Shown piece after piece: positions 52,139-61,578 of a DNA stretch of 64,000 bases. The stretch spans positions 1 to 64,000 of the forward strand of contig JAFQBX010000005.1 of assembly GCA_017399535.1 (NCBI GenBank), given 5' to 3'. Each line of letters starts with the position of its first letter. The stretch's first letter is position 1. The DNA is from Clostridia bacterium. GTDB taxonomy: Bacteria > Bacillota > Clostridia > Oscillospirales > Acutalibacteraceae. Made by a program: the position numbers and the translations under genes. Under the pieces are notes generated by a model, which did not search any database, had not been told where the DNA came from, and saw only the letters and a program-made list of their open reading frames with translations.

Positions 52139-54079
52139 TTATTTTTGTTCCTCGCGGTATTTATCGATTGCCGCTGCAAGCTGTCGCACCGCGTCGTCCA
52201 TATCACAATCGGCAAGCTGAGCCGCCGCCATTGTCAAGTGACCGCCACCGCCGAGCGTTTCCATTATAAGCTGTACGTTTATTACCCCTAATGAACGGGC
52301 GGAAACATTGATTATATCGCCCGAATGGAATAAAACGAATGAAGCGTGAACGCCGTTTATTCCGAGCATTTCGTCGGCTGCCTGAGATGCCGCTATGCGA
52401 ATATCCTTGTCGCGTGACTCGGTTCGCGAAATGGCGCAGTCGCCGTAAACGTGGGCATCAGCAATAATCGCGGCTCGTTCCTTATACACGTTAAAGCCAC
52501 TTTTAAAAAAGCCCTTTACCGTGACGGTTGAGGCGCCGCAATTACGTAAAAATGCCGCCGCTTCGAAGGTTCGCGCCCCTGCGTGAAGGACAAAGTTGCG
52601 TGTATCGAGCATTATTCCCGAAAGTAGTGCCTCTGCTTCGACCTTTCCTATACGCGGCTGAATGTACTGCACAAGCTCGCTGACAAGCTCGCAGGCACTC
52701 GACGCATACGGGTCGTGATAGAATATAACCGCATTGTCAATGTAATCAACCGTCTTTCTATGATGGTCGATGATGACGGTTTCGGTACAAGAATCGTACA
52801 GTTCGGGGCAATCGAGGAAGCTCCGTCTATGCGTGTCACAGATGATAAGCATGGTCTTTTTGGTAACCATTGCAAGTGCCTGTTCGGGCGAAATTACGCA
52901 ACCCTCGTCTCCATTTTCTTCGACATAATCAATGAGCTGGGTGCAGAGAGCGGTTTCGCGATTGACTACAACGTTCGCCTCCTTGCCCATTGCGGTAATT
53001 GCGCTATACATTCCGTAGCAGGAGCCGAAGCTGTCCAAATCGGCAAATCGGTGACCGACCAAAAGCACTCGGTCGGTATCGGCGATAAGCTCCCTTAACG
53101 CCGAGGCGACAATTCGTGTACGTACCCTCGTTCTCTTTGACGAGGTTGAGGATGCGCCGCCGAAAAATTCGTAATCGTCATCCGTCTTTACCGCCGCCTG
53201 ATCGCCGCCGCGTCCGAGCGCCATATCAAGCGCCTGACGGGCAATATCCTCGCATTCGAGTACACTTTCGCTTCCGTGACCGACACCAATCGAAAGTGTC
53301 GCATATCCCCTTTCGCCAAAGTCGATTGAACGCACCTCTTTGAGAATGTCAAACCTTTCGCCAATGGCTAACGAAAGAAAATATTCGTCGGTAACAAGGA
53401 GGTAGCTATCGGTCGAAAGCTTGTAGTACATACAGCCAAGCTTTGCCGCATAGTCCTCGATTTTTTTACTTATCGCAGAAACAATTTCCGCCTTTTCACT
53501 ATCTCTTGCTCCGCGCTGAAGCTCCTCTAAATTGTCAATGGTGACGAGCATTACAACGGGTAAATTGTCGTTATATCGCTTTACCAAATTTTCGTACTCT
53601 GTCATATCGACAAAGTAAAGTATCATTCCGCCGTCATACGCCTTTGACCCGTAAACGCGGTAAAATTTATCGTCAAGGGCTATATCGACAAAGCCGTTTT
53701 TGACGCATTTCAGTTGCTCGGGCGTTATGATAAGGTCGGCTCCACAGCCGTAAATATCCCTACCCTGCGAAATATCGTTGCGAAATGCGGAATTGTACCA
53801 AATTATTTCGTCATCCTTTATCACGAGAGCAGGCATACGAAGCCGCTCCATAAGCTTTGACCTTCCGCCCGTTTGCCTTTCGACCAGGTCGATAAACTGC
53901 TTTAAATGATTCTGGCGATTGATATAAATTACGAAAAAAGCAACAGCACAGCCGATGGTCAAAATGAGCCCGACGATTGCCGCCGTTTTACTGTATATGC
54001 CGACAAAAAGCGACATTATCAGCATCAGCCCTGTTAAAGCCGCTACTGTGATAACAAACGCTTGTTTGAACTTTTTCAT
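52139..54079 (-). CDS. gdpP: Cyclic-di-AMP phosphodiesterase GdpP
   Basis: A 646-residue membrane protein. Two transmembrane helices (about 8-30 and 33-53), a PAS-like domain (about 60-165), a degenerate GGDEF domain (about 170-300) and a DHH/DHHA1 phosphodiesterase (HRFADLD 343-349, DHH 438-440, GGGGHLTMA near the end). It hydrolyses c-di-AMP to pApA and lowers its level, affecting turgor and cell-wall stress. Conserved upstream of rplI and dnaB. Confidence 0.95.
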   Translation of the reverse strand: MKKFKQAFVITVAALTGLMLIMSLFVGIYSKTAAIVGLILTIGCAVAFFVIYINRQNHLKQFIDLVERQTGGRSKLMERLRMPALVIKDDEIIWYNSAFRNDISQGRDIYGCGADLIITPEQLKCVKNGFVDIALDDKFYRVYGSKAYDGGMILYFVDMTEYENLVKRYNDNLPVVMLVTIDNLEELQRGARDSEKAEIVSAISKKIEDYAAKLGCMYYKLSTDSYLLVTDEYFLSLAIGERFDILKEVRSIDFGERGYATLSIGVGHGSESVLECEDIARQALDMALGRGGDQAAVKTDDDYEFFGGASSTSSKRTRVRTRIVASALRELIADTDRVLLVGHRFADLDSFGSCYGMYSAITAMGKEANVVVNRETALCTQLIDYVEENGDEGCVISPEQALAMVTKKTMLIICDTHRRSFLDCPELYDSCTETVIIDHHRKTVDYIDNAVIFYHDPYASSACELVSELVQYIQPRIGKVEAEALLSGIMLDTRNFVLHAGARTFEAAAFLRNCGASTVTVKGFFKSGFNVYKERAAIIADAHVYGDCAISRTESRDKDIRIAASQAADEMLGINGVHASFVLFHSGDIINVSARSLGVINVQLIMETLGGGGHLTMAAAQLADCDMDDAVRQLAAAIDKYREEQK

Positions 54080-54141
54080 ATCCCTTTCGCCTCCCTTTTT
54101 TCTCTTTAAATAGGTTGAACGAGTGAAATTTATAAAATAAA

Positions 54142-56091
54142 CTAGATTTCCATTATGATTGGCAAAATCATGGGTGAACGCTTTGTCTTTTCGTACAAAT
54201 AGCGTGAAAGCTCGTCTCTCACCTTTTGCTTAATGGTAGGCCAATCACGTCCCCGATAGGAATCGAGCACATTGCAGATAACCCGTCTTGCCTCGTCGAT
54301 GAGTTCCTCCGATTCGCGAACATAGACAAATCCGCGCGTGACGATGTCGGGTCCTGCCAGAATATCGCCCGAAACGCTGTCAATCGTCATTACCGCAACT
54401 ATAAGTCCGTCCTCGGCGAGATGCTTTCTGTCCTTTAATACGATATTGCCGACGTCACCTACTCCGTAGCCGTCAACCAGCATTCTGCCCGAAGGTACCG
54501 AGCCGATAATCTTTACCCCCGACTCGCTAACCTCGACGACGTTGCCGATTTGAGCAATAACGATATTCTTTTTATCCATTCCCATCGACTGCGCGATTTT
54601 TGCATTCTTGACCAGATGCTTATACTCGCCGTGAAGGGGCATATAATATTTCGGCTTTGTAAGTGTTTGAATGAGCTTTATCTCCTCGGCGCAGGCGTGA
54701 CCCGAAACGTGAACGTCGTACATTCTTTCGTATATAACCTCGGCGCCCTGCTTCATAAGCTCGTTTACTACCCTTGATACCGTTTTTTCATTTCCCGGGA
54801 TGGGAGTTGCCGAAATTATGATGAGGTCGCTCGGTCCGATATCAACGTTTCTGTGGTCGGAAAATGCCATTCTGTGAAGCGCCGACATGGGCTCACCCTG
54901 TGAGCCGGTGGTGATTATTACGATCTCCTCGGGACGATACTTTCGTATCATGTCGATACTGATAAGCACGCCGTCGGGTACGTTGAGATAACCAAGCTCG
55001 CTCGCAACCGATACAACGTTTATCATACTTCTGCCGAGAACGGCTACCTTTCGCTTGCAACGAACCGCCTCGTCGATTATCTGCTGAATTCGGTGAATAT
55101 TCGACGAAAAGGTCGCTACGATAATGCGCTTGTTAGACGCGTGTGAAAAGAGATTCTCGAATGTTCCGCCGACAACCCTTTCGCTCGGGGTAAAGCCGGG
55201 ACGCTCCGCATTGGTCGAATCGACGAGCAGCATTGTGACCCCTTGCTTACCGAGTTCGCTCAGTCGGGCAAGATTCATTACGTCGCCGTCAATTGGCGTT
55301 GAATCAATCTTAAAATCTCCGGTATGAACATACACACCGCCCGGGCAGCTTATCGCAAAACCGACCGCATCGGGAATCGAATGATTTACGTGGATAAATT
55401 CGACGTCGAAGCAACCCGCTTTTACGTGGTCGGAGGGACTGCATACGCGAAGGTCGCCCTGAATTCCGTGTTCCTTTAACTTACCCTCGACCAAGCCGAG
55501 TGTGAGTCGGGTACCGTAAATGGGAAGCGATACCTCCTTTAACAGATACGGGATTGCGCCGATATGGTCCTCGTGTCCGTGGGTGATAAAAAGACCCTTT
55601 ACCCTATCGATATTCTTGACAATATAGCTGAAATCGGGGATAACAATGTCTATTCCAGGCAGATCATCATCGGGGAAAGCCATTCCGCAATCGACGATAA
55701 TGATATCCTCGCCGCATTCATAGAGGGTGATATTCTTTCCGATTTCTTCAAGTCCGCCAAGCGAAATGATGCGGACGGGCTGGGTAATCTTATTCTTTGT
55801 TTTGCCACCCGACTTTTTAGAAGTGGTTGATTTATTCGATTTTGTCGATTTTTTGGTTTCTTGCTTCTTTGATGAATTGGATTTTTGCGATTTTGACTTT
55901 TCGGATTTTTTAGCCCCGGATTTTTTCGATTTTTGGGGCTTTTCGGGCGTAATCTTTCCGTAAATTGCGGTGTCGCTTATTTCTGCTGCCGCTTTTTTAA
56001 GCTCGTTTTTGCCCTTTGACTTGTTTTTTTGATTTTTATTTGTGCCGTTTGTGTTACGGCTGCGCTTTGTTTCCTTATTCTGTTGCGCCAT
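54142..56091 (-). CDS. rnj: Ribonuclease J with long lysine-rich N-terminal extension
   Basis: A 649-residue metallo-beta-lactamase/beta-CASP RNase. The first about 103 residues are a low-complexity Lys/Ser/Asn/Thr-rich extension absent from B. subtilis RNase J; the catalytic region starts at about 104 and has HGHEDHIGA (171-179). It is both an endonuclease and a 5'-3' exonuclease in RNA turnover. ATG at 56091 has AAGGAG; an upstream start at 56139 does not. The leader is 173 bases and structured. 62 bases before gdpP. Confidence 0.95.
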   Translation of the reverse strand: MAQQNKETKRSRNTNGTNKNQKNKSKGKNELKKAAAEISDTAIYGKITPEKPQKSKKSGAKKSEKSKSQKSNSSKKQETKKSTKSNKSTTSKKSGGKTKNKITQPVRIISLGGLEEIGKNITLYECGEDIIIVDCGMAFPDDDLPGIDIVIPDFSYIVKNIDRVKGLFITHGHEDHIGAIPYLLKEVSLPIYGTRLTLGLVEGKLKEHGIQGDLRVCSPSDHVKAGCFDVEFIHVNHSIPDAVGFAISCPGGVYVHTGDFKIDSTPIDGDVMNLARLSELGKQGVTMLLVDSTNAERPGFTPSERVVGGTFENLFSHASNKRIIVATFSSNIHRIQQIIDEAVRCKRKVAVLGRSMINVVSVASELGYLNVPDGVLISIDMIRKYRPEEIVIITTGSQGEPMSALHRMAFSDHRNVDIGPSDLIIISATPIPGNEKTVSRVVNELMKQGAEVIYERMYDVHVSGHACAEEIKLIQTLTKPKYYMPLHGEYKHLVKNAKIAQSMGMDKKNIVIAQIGNVVEVSESGVKIIGSVPSGRMLVDGYGVGDVGNIVLKDRKHLAEDGLIVAVMTIDSVSGDILAGPDIVTRGFVYVRESEELIDEARRVICNVLDSYRGRDWPTIKQKVRDELSRYLYEKTKRSPMILPIIMEI

Positions 56092-56264
56092 ATAATTCTC
56101 CTTTTCTGTCGCTGTGCCGACCGATAAAATAATATGCACAGTTGATACTTTCGTATGTATTGGGCGTTTTTCAGCCCTCTGTTATTCGTCAATAACGTAG
56201 TTGCTTTTTTTGCTCCCGAATAATTGTATTTAAATAATATATAATGCTATTACCCCTATTTTGA
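56092..56264 (-). promoter_or_regulatory. Structured 5' leader of the RNase J mRNA
   Basis: A 173-base untranslated leader with three perfect hairpins on the minus strand: GTTATT-GACG-AATAAC, GGGC-TGAAAAAC-GCCC and ATAC-GAAA-GTAT. None match a riboswitch class I know. Leaders of RNase genes are often autoregulated by their own product (inference). Confidence 0.5.
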
Positions 56265-56270
56265 TATTAT

Positions 56271-56299
56271 ATTGTACTCTATATATCTAACATTGTCAA
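56271..56299 (-). promoter_or_regulatory. Promoter of rnj (and likely gdpP-rplI-dnaB)
   Basis: On the minus strand: -35 TTGACA (56294-56299), 17-bp spacer, -10 TACAAT (56271-56276). Confidence 0.82.
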
Positions 56300-56415
56300 G
56301 AAAAGCACCTTCTTTTTTAACAAAATTATCCTTCATCGTCTATTATTGCTTAAGGCGGCAAATTTTAATCAAACGAATGACGCTTTTTGCGCCGACGAAT
56401 TGCTTTTTTGCGGTA

Positions 56416-56444
56416 TTGCCAAGAGAATAAAATTAGTGTATAAT
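56416..56444 (+). promoter_or_regulatory. Promoter of comM-mnmA
   Basis: -35 TTGCCA (56416-56421), 17-bp spacer, -10 TATAAT (56439-56444), about 31 bases before the ATG at 56476. Confidence 0.75.
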
Positions 56445-56475
56445 TAAATATTATATCTACTTTGGAGTGTCATTT

Positions 56476-58005
56476 ATGATATCGAAGCTATACAGCATAG
56501 GCGTTTTTGGCATAGAAACATTCACGGTCGAGGTCGAAGCCGATATTTCGGTAGGTTTGCCCGGATTTGACATCGTCGGTCTGCCCGATACGGCGGTAAA
56601 GGAATCACGCGGTCGAGTTCGCTCGTCGGCGAAAAACTGCGGTCTCGAATTTCCCGTCAGCCGAGTGACCGTCAACCTTGCCCCTGCCGACGTGAAAAAA
56701 GAGGGTGCCATTTATGACCTTCCCGTACTGATGGCAATTCTTTCGGCGGCAGGTCAGATTTCGGCCGACCTCAGCGACACCGCCTTCATCGGCGAGCTTA
56801 GCTTAACGGGTGAAATACGTCCCGTTTGCGGACTTCTCGCCATGGCAATCCACGCGAAAAACAGCGGTTTCAAGCGCTTTTTTATACCAAAGGGAAATGC
56901 CGCCGAGGCATCGGCCGTCAGCGGAATCGACATCATCCCCGTGTCCAATCTGGTCGAGCTTATGGAGGCACTCGTCGGCACGAGAGATATTCCTCCAGTA
57001 AAGCCCGAGGACTATCCCGATACGTTGGTCGAGGACTATCCCGACTTTGCCGACGTTAAGGGGCAACACGCCGCTAAATCCGCCATCGAAACGGCTGCGG
57101 CAGGCGGTCACAATATCCTGCTCATAGGACCTCCTGGCTCGGGTAAAAGTATGCTCGCAAAGCGCATACCGTCAATTTTGCCCGAAATGACCTTTGACGA
57201 GCAGATCGAAACGACAAAAATTCATTCCATCGCAGGGGTTTTGCCGAGTGGAGTGCGACTGATACGCAATCGTCCCTTCCGCTCGCCCCATCATACGATT
57301 TCGCCGGCAGGACTTTCGGGTGGCGGTACAATTCCGCGACCGGGCGAAATTTCACTTGCTCACGGAGGCGTTCTTTTCCTCGACGAATTGCCCGAATTTT
57401 CGCGAACATCACTCGAGGTTTTACGTCAGCCACTCGAAGATGGAAAGGTGCATATTACCCGAGTTGCCGGCTCACTCAGCTATAATTGCTCGTTTATGCT
57501 CGTTGCGGCAATGAACCCTTGTCCCTGCGGCTATTACGGTCATCCATCAAAGGAATGCACCTGCTCACAGCGGTCGGTGTCGAGCTATCTCGGACGAATT
57601 TCGGGTCCCCTACTCGACCGAATGGACCTGCATATCGAGGTGCCGCCGGTAGATTTTGATTCGCTGAATGATTCGTCGCGAGGCGAAAGCTCGGCTCAAA
57701 TCAGAGCACGTGTGAACAAAGCGAGAAAAATTCAGCAGCAGCGATTTGAGGGCACATCCGTCACCTGTAACGCGCGAATGAACTCAAAAATGCTGAACGA
57801 ATACTGCCAAATGACCGACGATGCAAAAAGGTCGCTCAAAGCCGCCTTTGAAAAGCTGGATATGTCGGCTCGAACATACGACAGAATACTCAAAGTGGCT
57901 CGTACGGTAGCCGATATTGATTCGAGTGATGTCATCACCTCGGCTCATATTATGCAGGCGGTACGCTTCCGCAGCTTAGACAGAAAATACTGGAATCACG
58001 GATAA
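56476..58005 (+). CDS. ComM/YifB family Mg-chelatase-like AAA ATPase
   Basis: A 509-residue protein: N-terminal Lon-substrate-like/ChlI domain (about 20-150), Walker A GPPGSGKSMLAKR near 216-228, Walker B VLFLDELPEF, and a zinc-like CPCGYYGHPSKECTC segment. ComM relatives are branch-migration helicases acting in natural transformation. ATG at 56476 (TTTGGAG site) is chosen over a GTG at 56467. Followed by mnmA 17 bases later. Confidence 0.93.
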   Translation: MISKLYSIGVFGIETFTVEVEADISVGLPGFDIVGLPDTAVKESRGRVRSSAKNCGLEFPVSRVTVNLAPADVKKEGAIYDLPVLMAILSAAGQISADLSDTAFIGELSLTGEIRPVCGLLAMAIHAKNSGFKRFFIPKGNAAEASAVSGIDIIPVSNLVELMEALVGTRDIPPVKPEDYPDTLVEDYPDFADVKGQHAAKSAIETAAAGGHNILLIGPPGSGKSMLAKRIPSILPEMTFDEQIETTKIHSIAGVLPSGVRLIRNRPFRSPHHTISPAGLSGGGTIPRPGEISLAHGGVLFLDELPEFSRTSLEVLRQPLEDGKVHITRVAGSLSYNCSFMLVAAMNPCPCGYYGHPSKECTCSQRSVSSYLGRISGPLLDRMDLHIEVPPVDFDSLNDSSRGESSAQIRARVNKARKIQQQRFEGTSVTCNARMNSKMLNEYCQMTDDAKRSLKAAFEKLDMSARTYDRILKVARTVADIDSSDVITSAHIMQAVRFRSLDRKYWNHG

Positions 58006-58022
58006 CTTTTTAAGGAGAAAAA

Positions 58023-59093
58023 ATGGATAAAATCAAGGTTTTGGTTGCTATGAGCGGCGGCGTTGATTCCTCCGCGGCCGCCGCACTTTTAATCGAACAG
58101 GGATATGCCGTTTCGGGCGCTACAATGCAAATCTGGAGCGAGGACGAAATCAGCCGCGGCATTGGCTCAAATGAAGCTGTTACCGATGCAAAAAAGGTAG
58201 CGGCTCAGCTCGGAATTGAGCATTTCACCTTTGATTTTAGCGCGGAATTTAAGGAAAACGTTATTGCTCCTTTTATCAGCGATTACCTTTCGGGGCGGAC
58301 GCCCAACCCCTGCATTTTCTGTAACAAAAGTATGAAGTTTGGGCTTTTTTTCGAAAGGGCTCTCGAAATGGGATTTGACTACATTGCAACGGGTCATTAC
58401 GCGACCATTTTTGAGGACGAGGACGGCTATCATTTATCACGTTCGGCATTCGACAGCAAGGACCAAACCTACGTGCTTTATAACATGAATCAGCATATTT
58501 TATCCCACCTTTTGCTCCCTGTCGGAAACATGGAAAAAAGTGAAATCAGAGCGTATGCCGAAAGGGCGGGAATCGAGGTTGCAAACAAGCCCGATTCGCA
58601 GGAAATTTGCTTCATCTCGGATGACGACTATGCCCGATATATCAAGGAAAACAGCGACTACGAGGACAAAATCGGCGACTTTATCGACCATAAAAGCGGT
58701 GGCATTTTAGGCAAGCATAAAGGCATAATTCACTACACAATCGGTCAGCGAAAAGGGCTCGGAATTGCCCTCGGCGAGCCGCGATTTGTCACCCAAATTG
58801 ATGCCGAAAACAACCGAGTTATCCTCGGCTCGAACGAGGACACCTTTTGCTCGTCGCTTATTGCCGAAAGGGTGAATTTTATAAGCGGAAATTCCCTTTT
58901 ATCCCCTGCACGTTTTACGGCAAAAACGAGGTATAGCGCAAAGCCCTCCGACTGCATCGTCACCCCCCTCGAAAATGGGCTTTTCAGCGTCAAATTTGAT
59001 AGTCCCGTCAGGGCGATTACTCCCGGTCAATCGGTAGTTTTTTATAACGAAAATGAGGTTGTCGGCGGCGGAATTATATTAAAGCGCGATTGA
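58023..59093 (+). CDS. mnmA: tRNA-specific 2-thiouridylase MnmA
   Basis: A 356-residue PP-loop enzyme with MSGGVDSSAA (10-19), the active-site Cys region NPCIFCNK near 95-102 and the second Cys in SQEICFISDDDY near 196. It thiolates U34 of Lys, Glu and Gln tRNAs. An AAGGAG site precedes the ATG. Its stop codon lies inside the -35 element of the next promoter. Confidence 0.96.
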   Translation: MDKIKVLVAMSGGVDSSAAAALLIEQGYAVSGATMQIWSEDEISRGIGSNEAVTDAKKVAAQLGIEHFTFDFSAEFKENVIAPFISDYLSGRTPNPCIFCNKSMKFGLFFERALEMGFDYIATGHYATIFEDEDGYHLSRSAFDSKDQTYVLYNMNQHILSHLLLPVGNMEKSEIRAYAERAGIEVANKPDSQEICFISDDDYARYIKENSDYEDKIGDFIDHKSGGILGKHKGIIHYTIGQRKGLGIALGEPRFVTQIDAENNRVILGSNEDTFCSSLIAERVNFISGNSLLSPARFTAKTRYSAKPSDCIVTPLENGLFSVKFDSPVRAITPGQSVVFYNENEVVGGGIILKRD

Positions 59094-59118
59094 CAAAACA
59101 AATTGACGGTTGTATAAT
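59089..59118 (+). promoter_or_regulatory. Promoter of the ABC-DUF1854-ABC module
   Basis: -35 TTGACA (59089-59094), 18-bp spacer, -10 TATAAT (59113-59118). The -35 covers the mnmA stop codon. The ATG follows 31 bases downstream with a GGAG site, so the module is a separate transcription unit. Confidence 0.75.
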
Positions 59119-59148
59119 GTAAGAACAACATTGTTTACGGAGTAAAAA

Positions 59149-61578
59149 ATGTATAAAACTCATAAGCCCAGCGACTCTCTTCTGGAAATAATGAAAAAAC
59201 ATAACATTGCGGCCGACGAAATCCTTACTGTAACATGTACGGATCTTTCTCTCGACTGCAATTTTATTTTTAGCTGGCTCGTTTTGACCAAAAAACGGGT
59301 CTGTTTTCTTTACTCAAGCGCGGTAAAAAATGATATTGACCATTCGCAAGGACTCGACGGTCGAAACGATGTGCCAAGCGACGTTACGGTCGAATTTTTT
59401 GACCTTGACGAGATTGATTTTATCGAAATTTCGCATATTGCGGCGGGTGGAATTATCAGCGTAGTTGCCGATGGCAAGGCGAAGAAATTATGTGCCGCAA
59501 GTGCCACCTGTCTGAAGGGTGCATTCGCCTTTTCACAATGCGTAAACCTCGCGAAAAATAACGAATTTGAACAGATAAACGAGCTGTTTAGCGAGGGTAA
59601 AAAGGCCAAAGAGGTGTGCAAAAAATGCGGTACCCCTTTTAAAGATTACGGAAATAGAATTTGCCCAAAATGTCACGGCAAGGTGCCGTCGTTGGTTCGT
59701 CTTTTTAAATACTTTATTCCATATAAAGCGGCGGTTTTCACGGTACTGCTTTGCGTTGGGCTAACCAGCTCACTTAGTCTCGTTTCGCCCTATCTCAGCG
59801 GAACGGTGCTTTACGGTCAAATACTCGAAAACAAGCTTGGTGTGACCGAGCTTTTCGGCGAGGGATTCAAGGTTGCAACCGCGCTGCTGATTATTGCAGT
59901 GACCATCTTTTTGACAAAGGTTATCGGTCAGGCACTTTCGGCAATTCAGAATATATCGGTGGCAAAAATTGTACCCTACGTCGTAAACGAGATTAAAACG
60001 GGCGTTTTTAACGTTATGAGCAAGCTGTCGCTCGGCTTTTTTCAAAAACGAGAAACGGGCGGACTGATGACAAGGGTGCTTGACGACGCCGAACAGGTCA
60101 CAAACGTATTTATCGAGGACGTTCCGCGGCTGATGGTTGACTGTATCACAATTATCGGTGTCGCCGTCGCTGTATTTGCAATAAGCTGGCCGGTTGCCGT
60201 TGCGGCGCTCATATTCATCCCGCTATCGAGCTTAATTACCGTTCGCGTACTGCCCAAATTGCACGTATTTTTTAATAAAAAATTTACCGCTTCACGCAAT
60301 ATGAATTCGCATATAAACGATAATTTAACGGGCGCCCGAGTTGTACGCGCATTCGGTCAGCAGGAATCCGAAACCGAGCGTTTCCAATCCCTTAACGAGA
60401 ATGTTAAGGGAGCGGAATACAACATTGTCAGCGTGCAAAACGAGCTTTATGCCGCATATCACCTCGTCCAGAATGTCGGCGTTTTTGCCGTATGGGGTCT
60501 CGGCTCGTTTATGATAATGAAAAGCTTTGACTTTAACTACGCCGATATTATTACGCTAATCGGTTATATCGGAATGCTGAACGGACCGGTAAATAATATT
60601 TCAAAGGCGCTCCGCCAATGCGCAAACTGCTTAAACAGCGCACAAAGAATATTCGAAATTCTCGATTCCACCCCCGACGTTATCGAGGCAGAGAATCCCG
60701 TTTCTGCCGAAAACATAGAGGGTGGCATAAAGGTCGAAAATGTCACCTTTGGCTATGACAAGGACAGACCGGTGCTGAATAACCTGAGCTTCGAAATCGA
60801 AGCGGGTAAAATGCTGGGCGTTGTAGGTCGCTCGGGAGCAGGAAAAACCACGCTGCTCTGTCTTCTCTCGCGACTGTATGACGCCGACGAGGGTAATATT
60901 TACATAGACGGCGTTAATATCCGCGACTATAACCTCCGCGAACTGCACCGAAAGGTTGCAGTGGTGTCGCAGGAAACACATATCTTTATGGGCACGGTTG
61001 CCGAAAATATCGCATATTCAAACCCCGATATTCCGCGGGATAAAATTATCGACGCGGCAAGGGCGGCGAGTGCGCATGACTTTATCATAAAACTGCCCGA
61101 CGGATACGATACGGTTATCGGCTCGGCAGGACGCGAGCTTTCGGGCGGTGAAAGACAGCGAATTTCGATTGCACGTGCAATTCTCGCCGACCCGAAAATA
61201 CTTATTTTAGACGAAGCGACCGCTTCGATGGACACCGAAACCGAGCAAAGTATTCAGCAGTCGCTCGAAAAACTTGCAAAGGGACGTACGACCATTTCGG
61301 TTGCACACCGACTTTCTACCCTGCGCAACGCCGACAAGCTGATTGTAATCGAAAACGGATTTTTAGAGGAGTACGGCACTCACGAGGAGCTGCTCGCTAA
61401 AAAAGGAATATACCATCACCTTGCCGAATTGCAGGGCAAGGCACTGACGATAAAAGGAGATGAAGCCAAATGGTCGAGAGAGAACTTTTCACCGAGAGGA
61501 CCACACCCGATGGGACCGCCACCGATGCCGCGAGGTCAGGGACCGCGAGGACCAATACCGCGAGGACCGATGATGTAG
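59149..61578 (+). CDS. ABC exporter with N-terminal PH-like domain and zinc ribbon (module subunit 1)
   Basis: An 809-residue half-transporter, about 200 residues longer than an ordinary one. Order: an N-terminal beta-rich domain (1-150) with LTKKRVCFLY and FDLDEIDFIEI, resembling bacterial PH-like folds; a zinc ribbon (Cys157, Cys160, Cys172, Cys175); a six-helix membrane domain (about 185-470); an ATPase domain with GRSGAGKTT (560-568), LSGGE (664-668), ILILDEA (684-690) and switch His720, all consensus; a Pro/Gly/Arg-rich tail (about 783-809). Export of a lipid, peptide or drug is likely, but the substrate is unknown. The tail overlaps the next gene out of frame. Confidence 0.9.
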   Translation: MYKTHKPSDSLLEIMKKHNIAADEILTVTCTDLSLDCNFIFSWLVLTKKRVCFLYSSAVKNDIDHSQGLDGRNDVPSDVTVEFFDLDEIDFIEISHIAAGGIISVVADGKAKKLCAASATCLKGAFAFSQCVNLAKNNEFEQINELFSEGKKAKEVCKKCGTPFKDYGNRICPKCHGKVPSLVRLFKYFIPYKAAVFTVLLCVGLTSSLSLVSPYLSGTVLYGQILENKLGVTELFGEGFKVATALLIIAVTIFLTKVIGQALSAIQNISVAKIVPYVVNEIKTGVFNVMSKLSLGFFQKRETGGLMTRVLDDAEQVTNVFIEDVPRLMVDCITIIGVAVAVFAISWPVAVAALIFIPLSSLITVRVLPKLHVFFNKKFTASRNMNSHINDNLTGARVVRAFGQQESETERFQSLNENVKGAEYNIVSVQNELYAAYHLVQNVGVFAVWGLGSFMIMKSFDFNYADIITLIGYIGMLNGPVNNISKALRQCANCLNSAQRIFEILDSTPDVIEAENPVSAENIEGGIKVENVTFGYDKDRPVLNNLSFEIEAGKMLGVVGRSGAGKTTLLCLLSRLYDADEGNIYIDGVNIRDYNLRELHRKVAVVSQETHIFMGTVAENIAYSNPDIPRDKIIDAARAASAHDFIIKLPDGYDTVIGSAGRELSGGERQRISIARAILADPKILILDEATASMDTETEQSIQQSLEKLAKGRTTISVAHRLSTLRNADKLIVIENGFLEEYGTHEELLAKKGIYHHLAELQGKALTIKGDEAKWSRENFSPRGPHPMGPPPMPRGQGPRGPIPRGPMM

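Larger units (their letters stand above)
56092..56475. other. Divergent intergenic region between rnj and comM
   Basis: 384 bases with no gene. It holds the rnj promoter (minus, 56271-56299), a transcribed rnj leader (about 56092-56264) with at least three short hairpins, and the comM promoter (plus, 56416-56444). The part 56300-56415 shows nothing recognisable. Confidence 0.7.

Noticed and set aside
59119-59138. Dyad-like sequence between the promoter and start of the ABC-DUF1854 operon as an operator
   Set aside because: Only a few outer bases pair; symmetry is too weak to call an operator.
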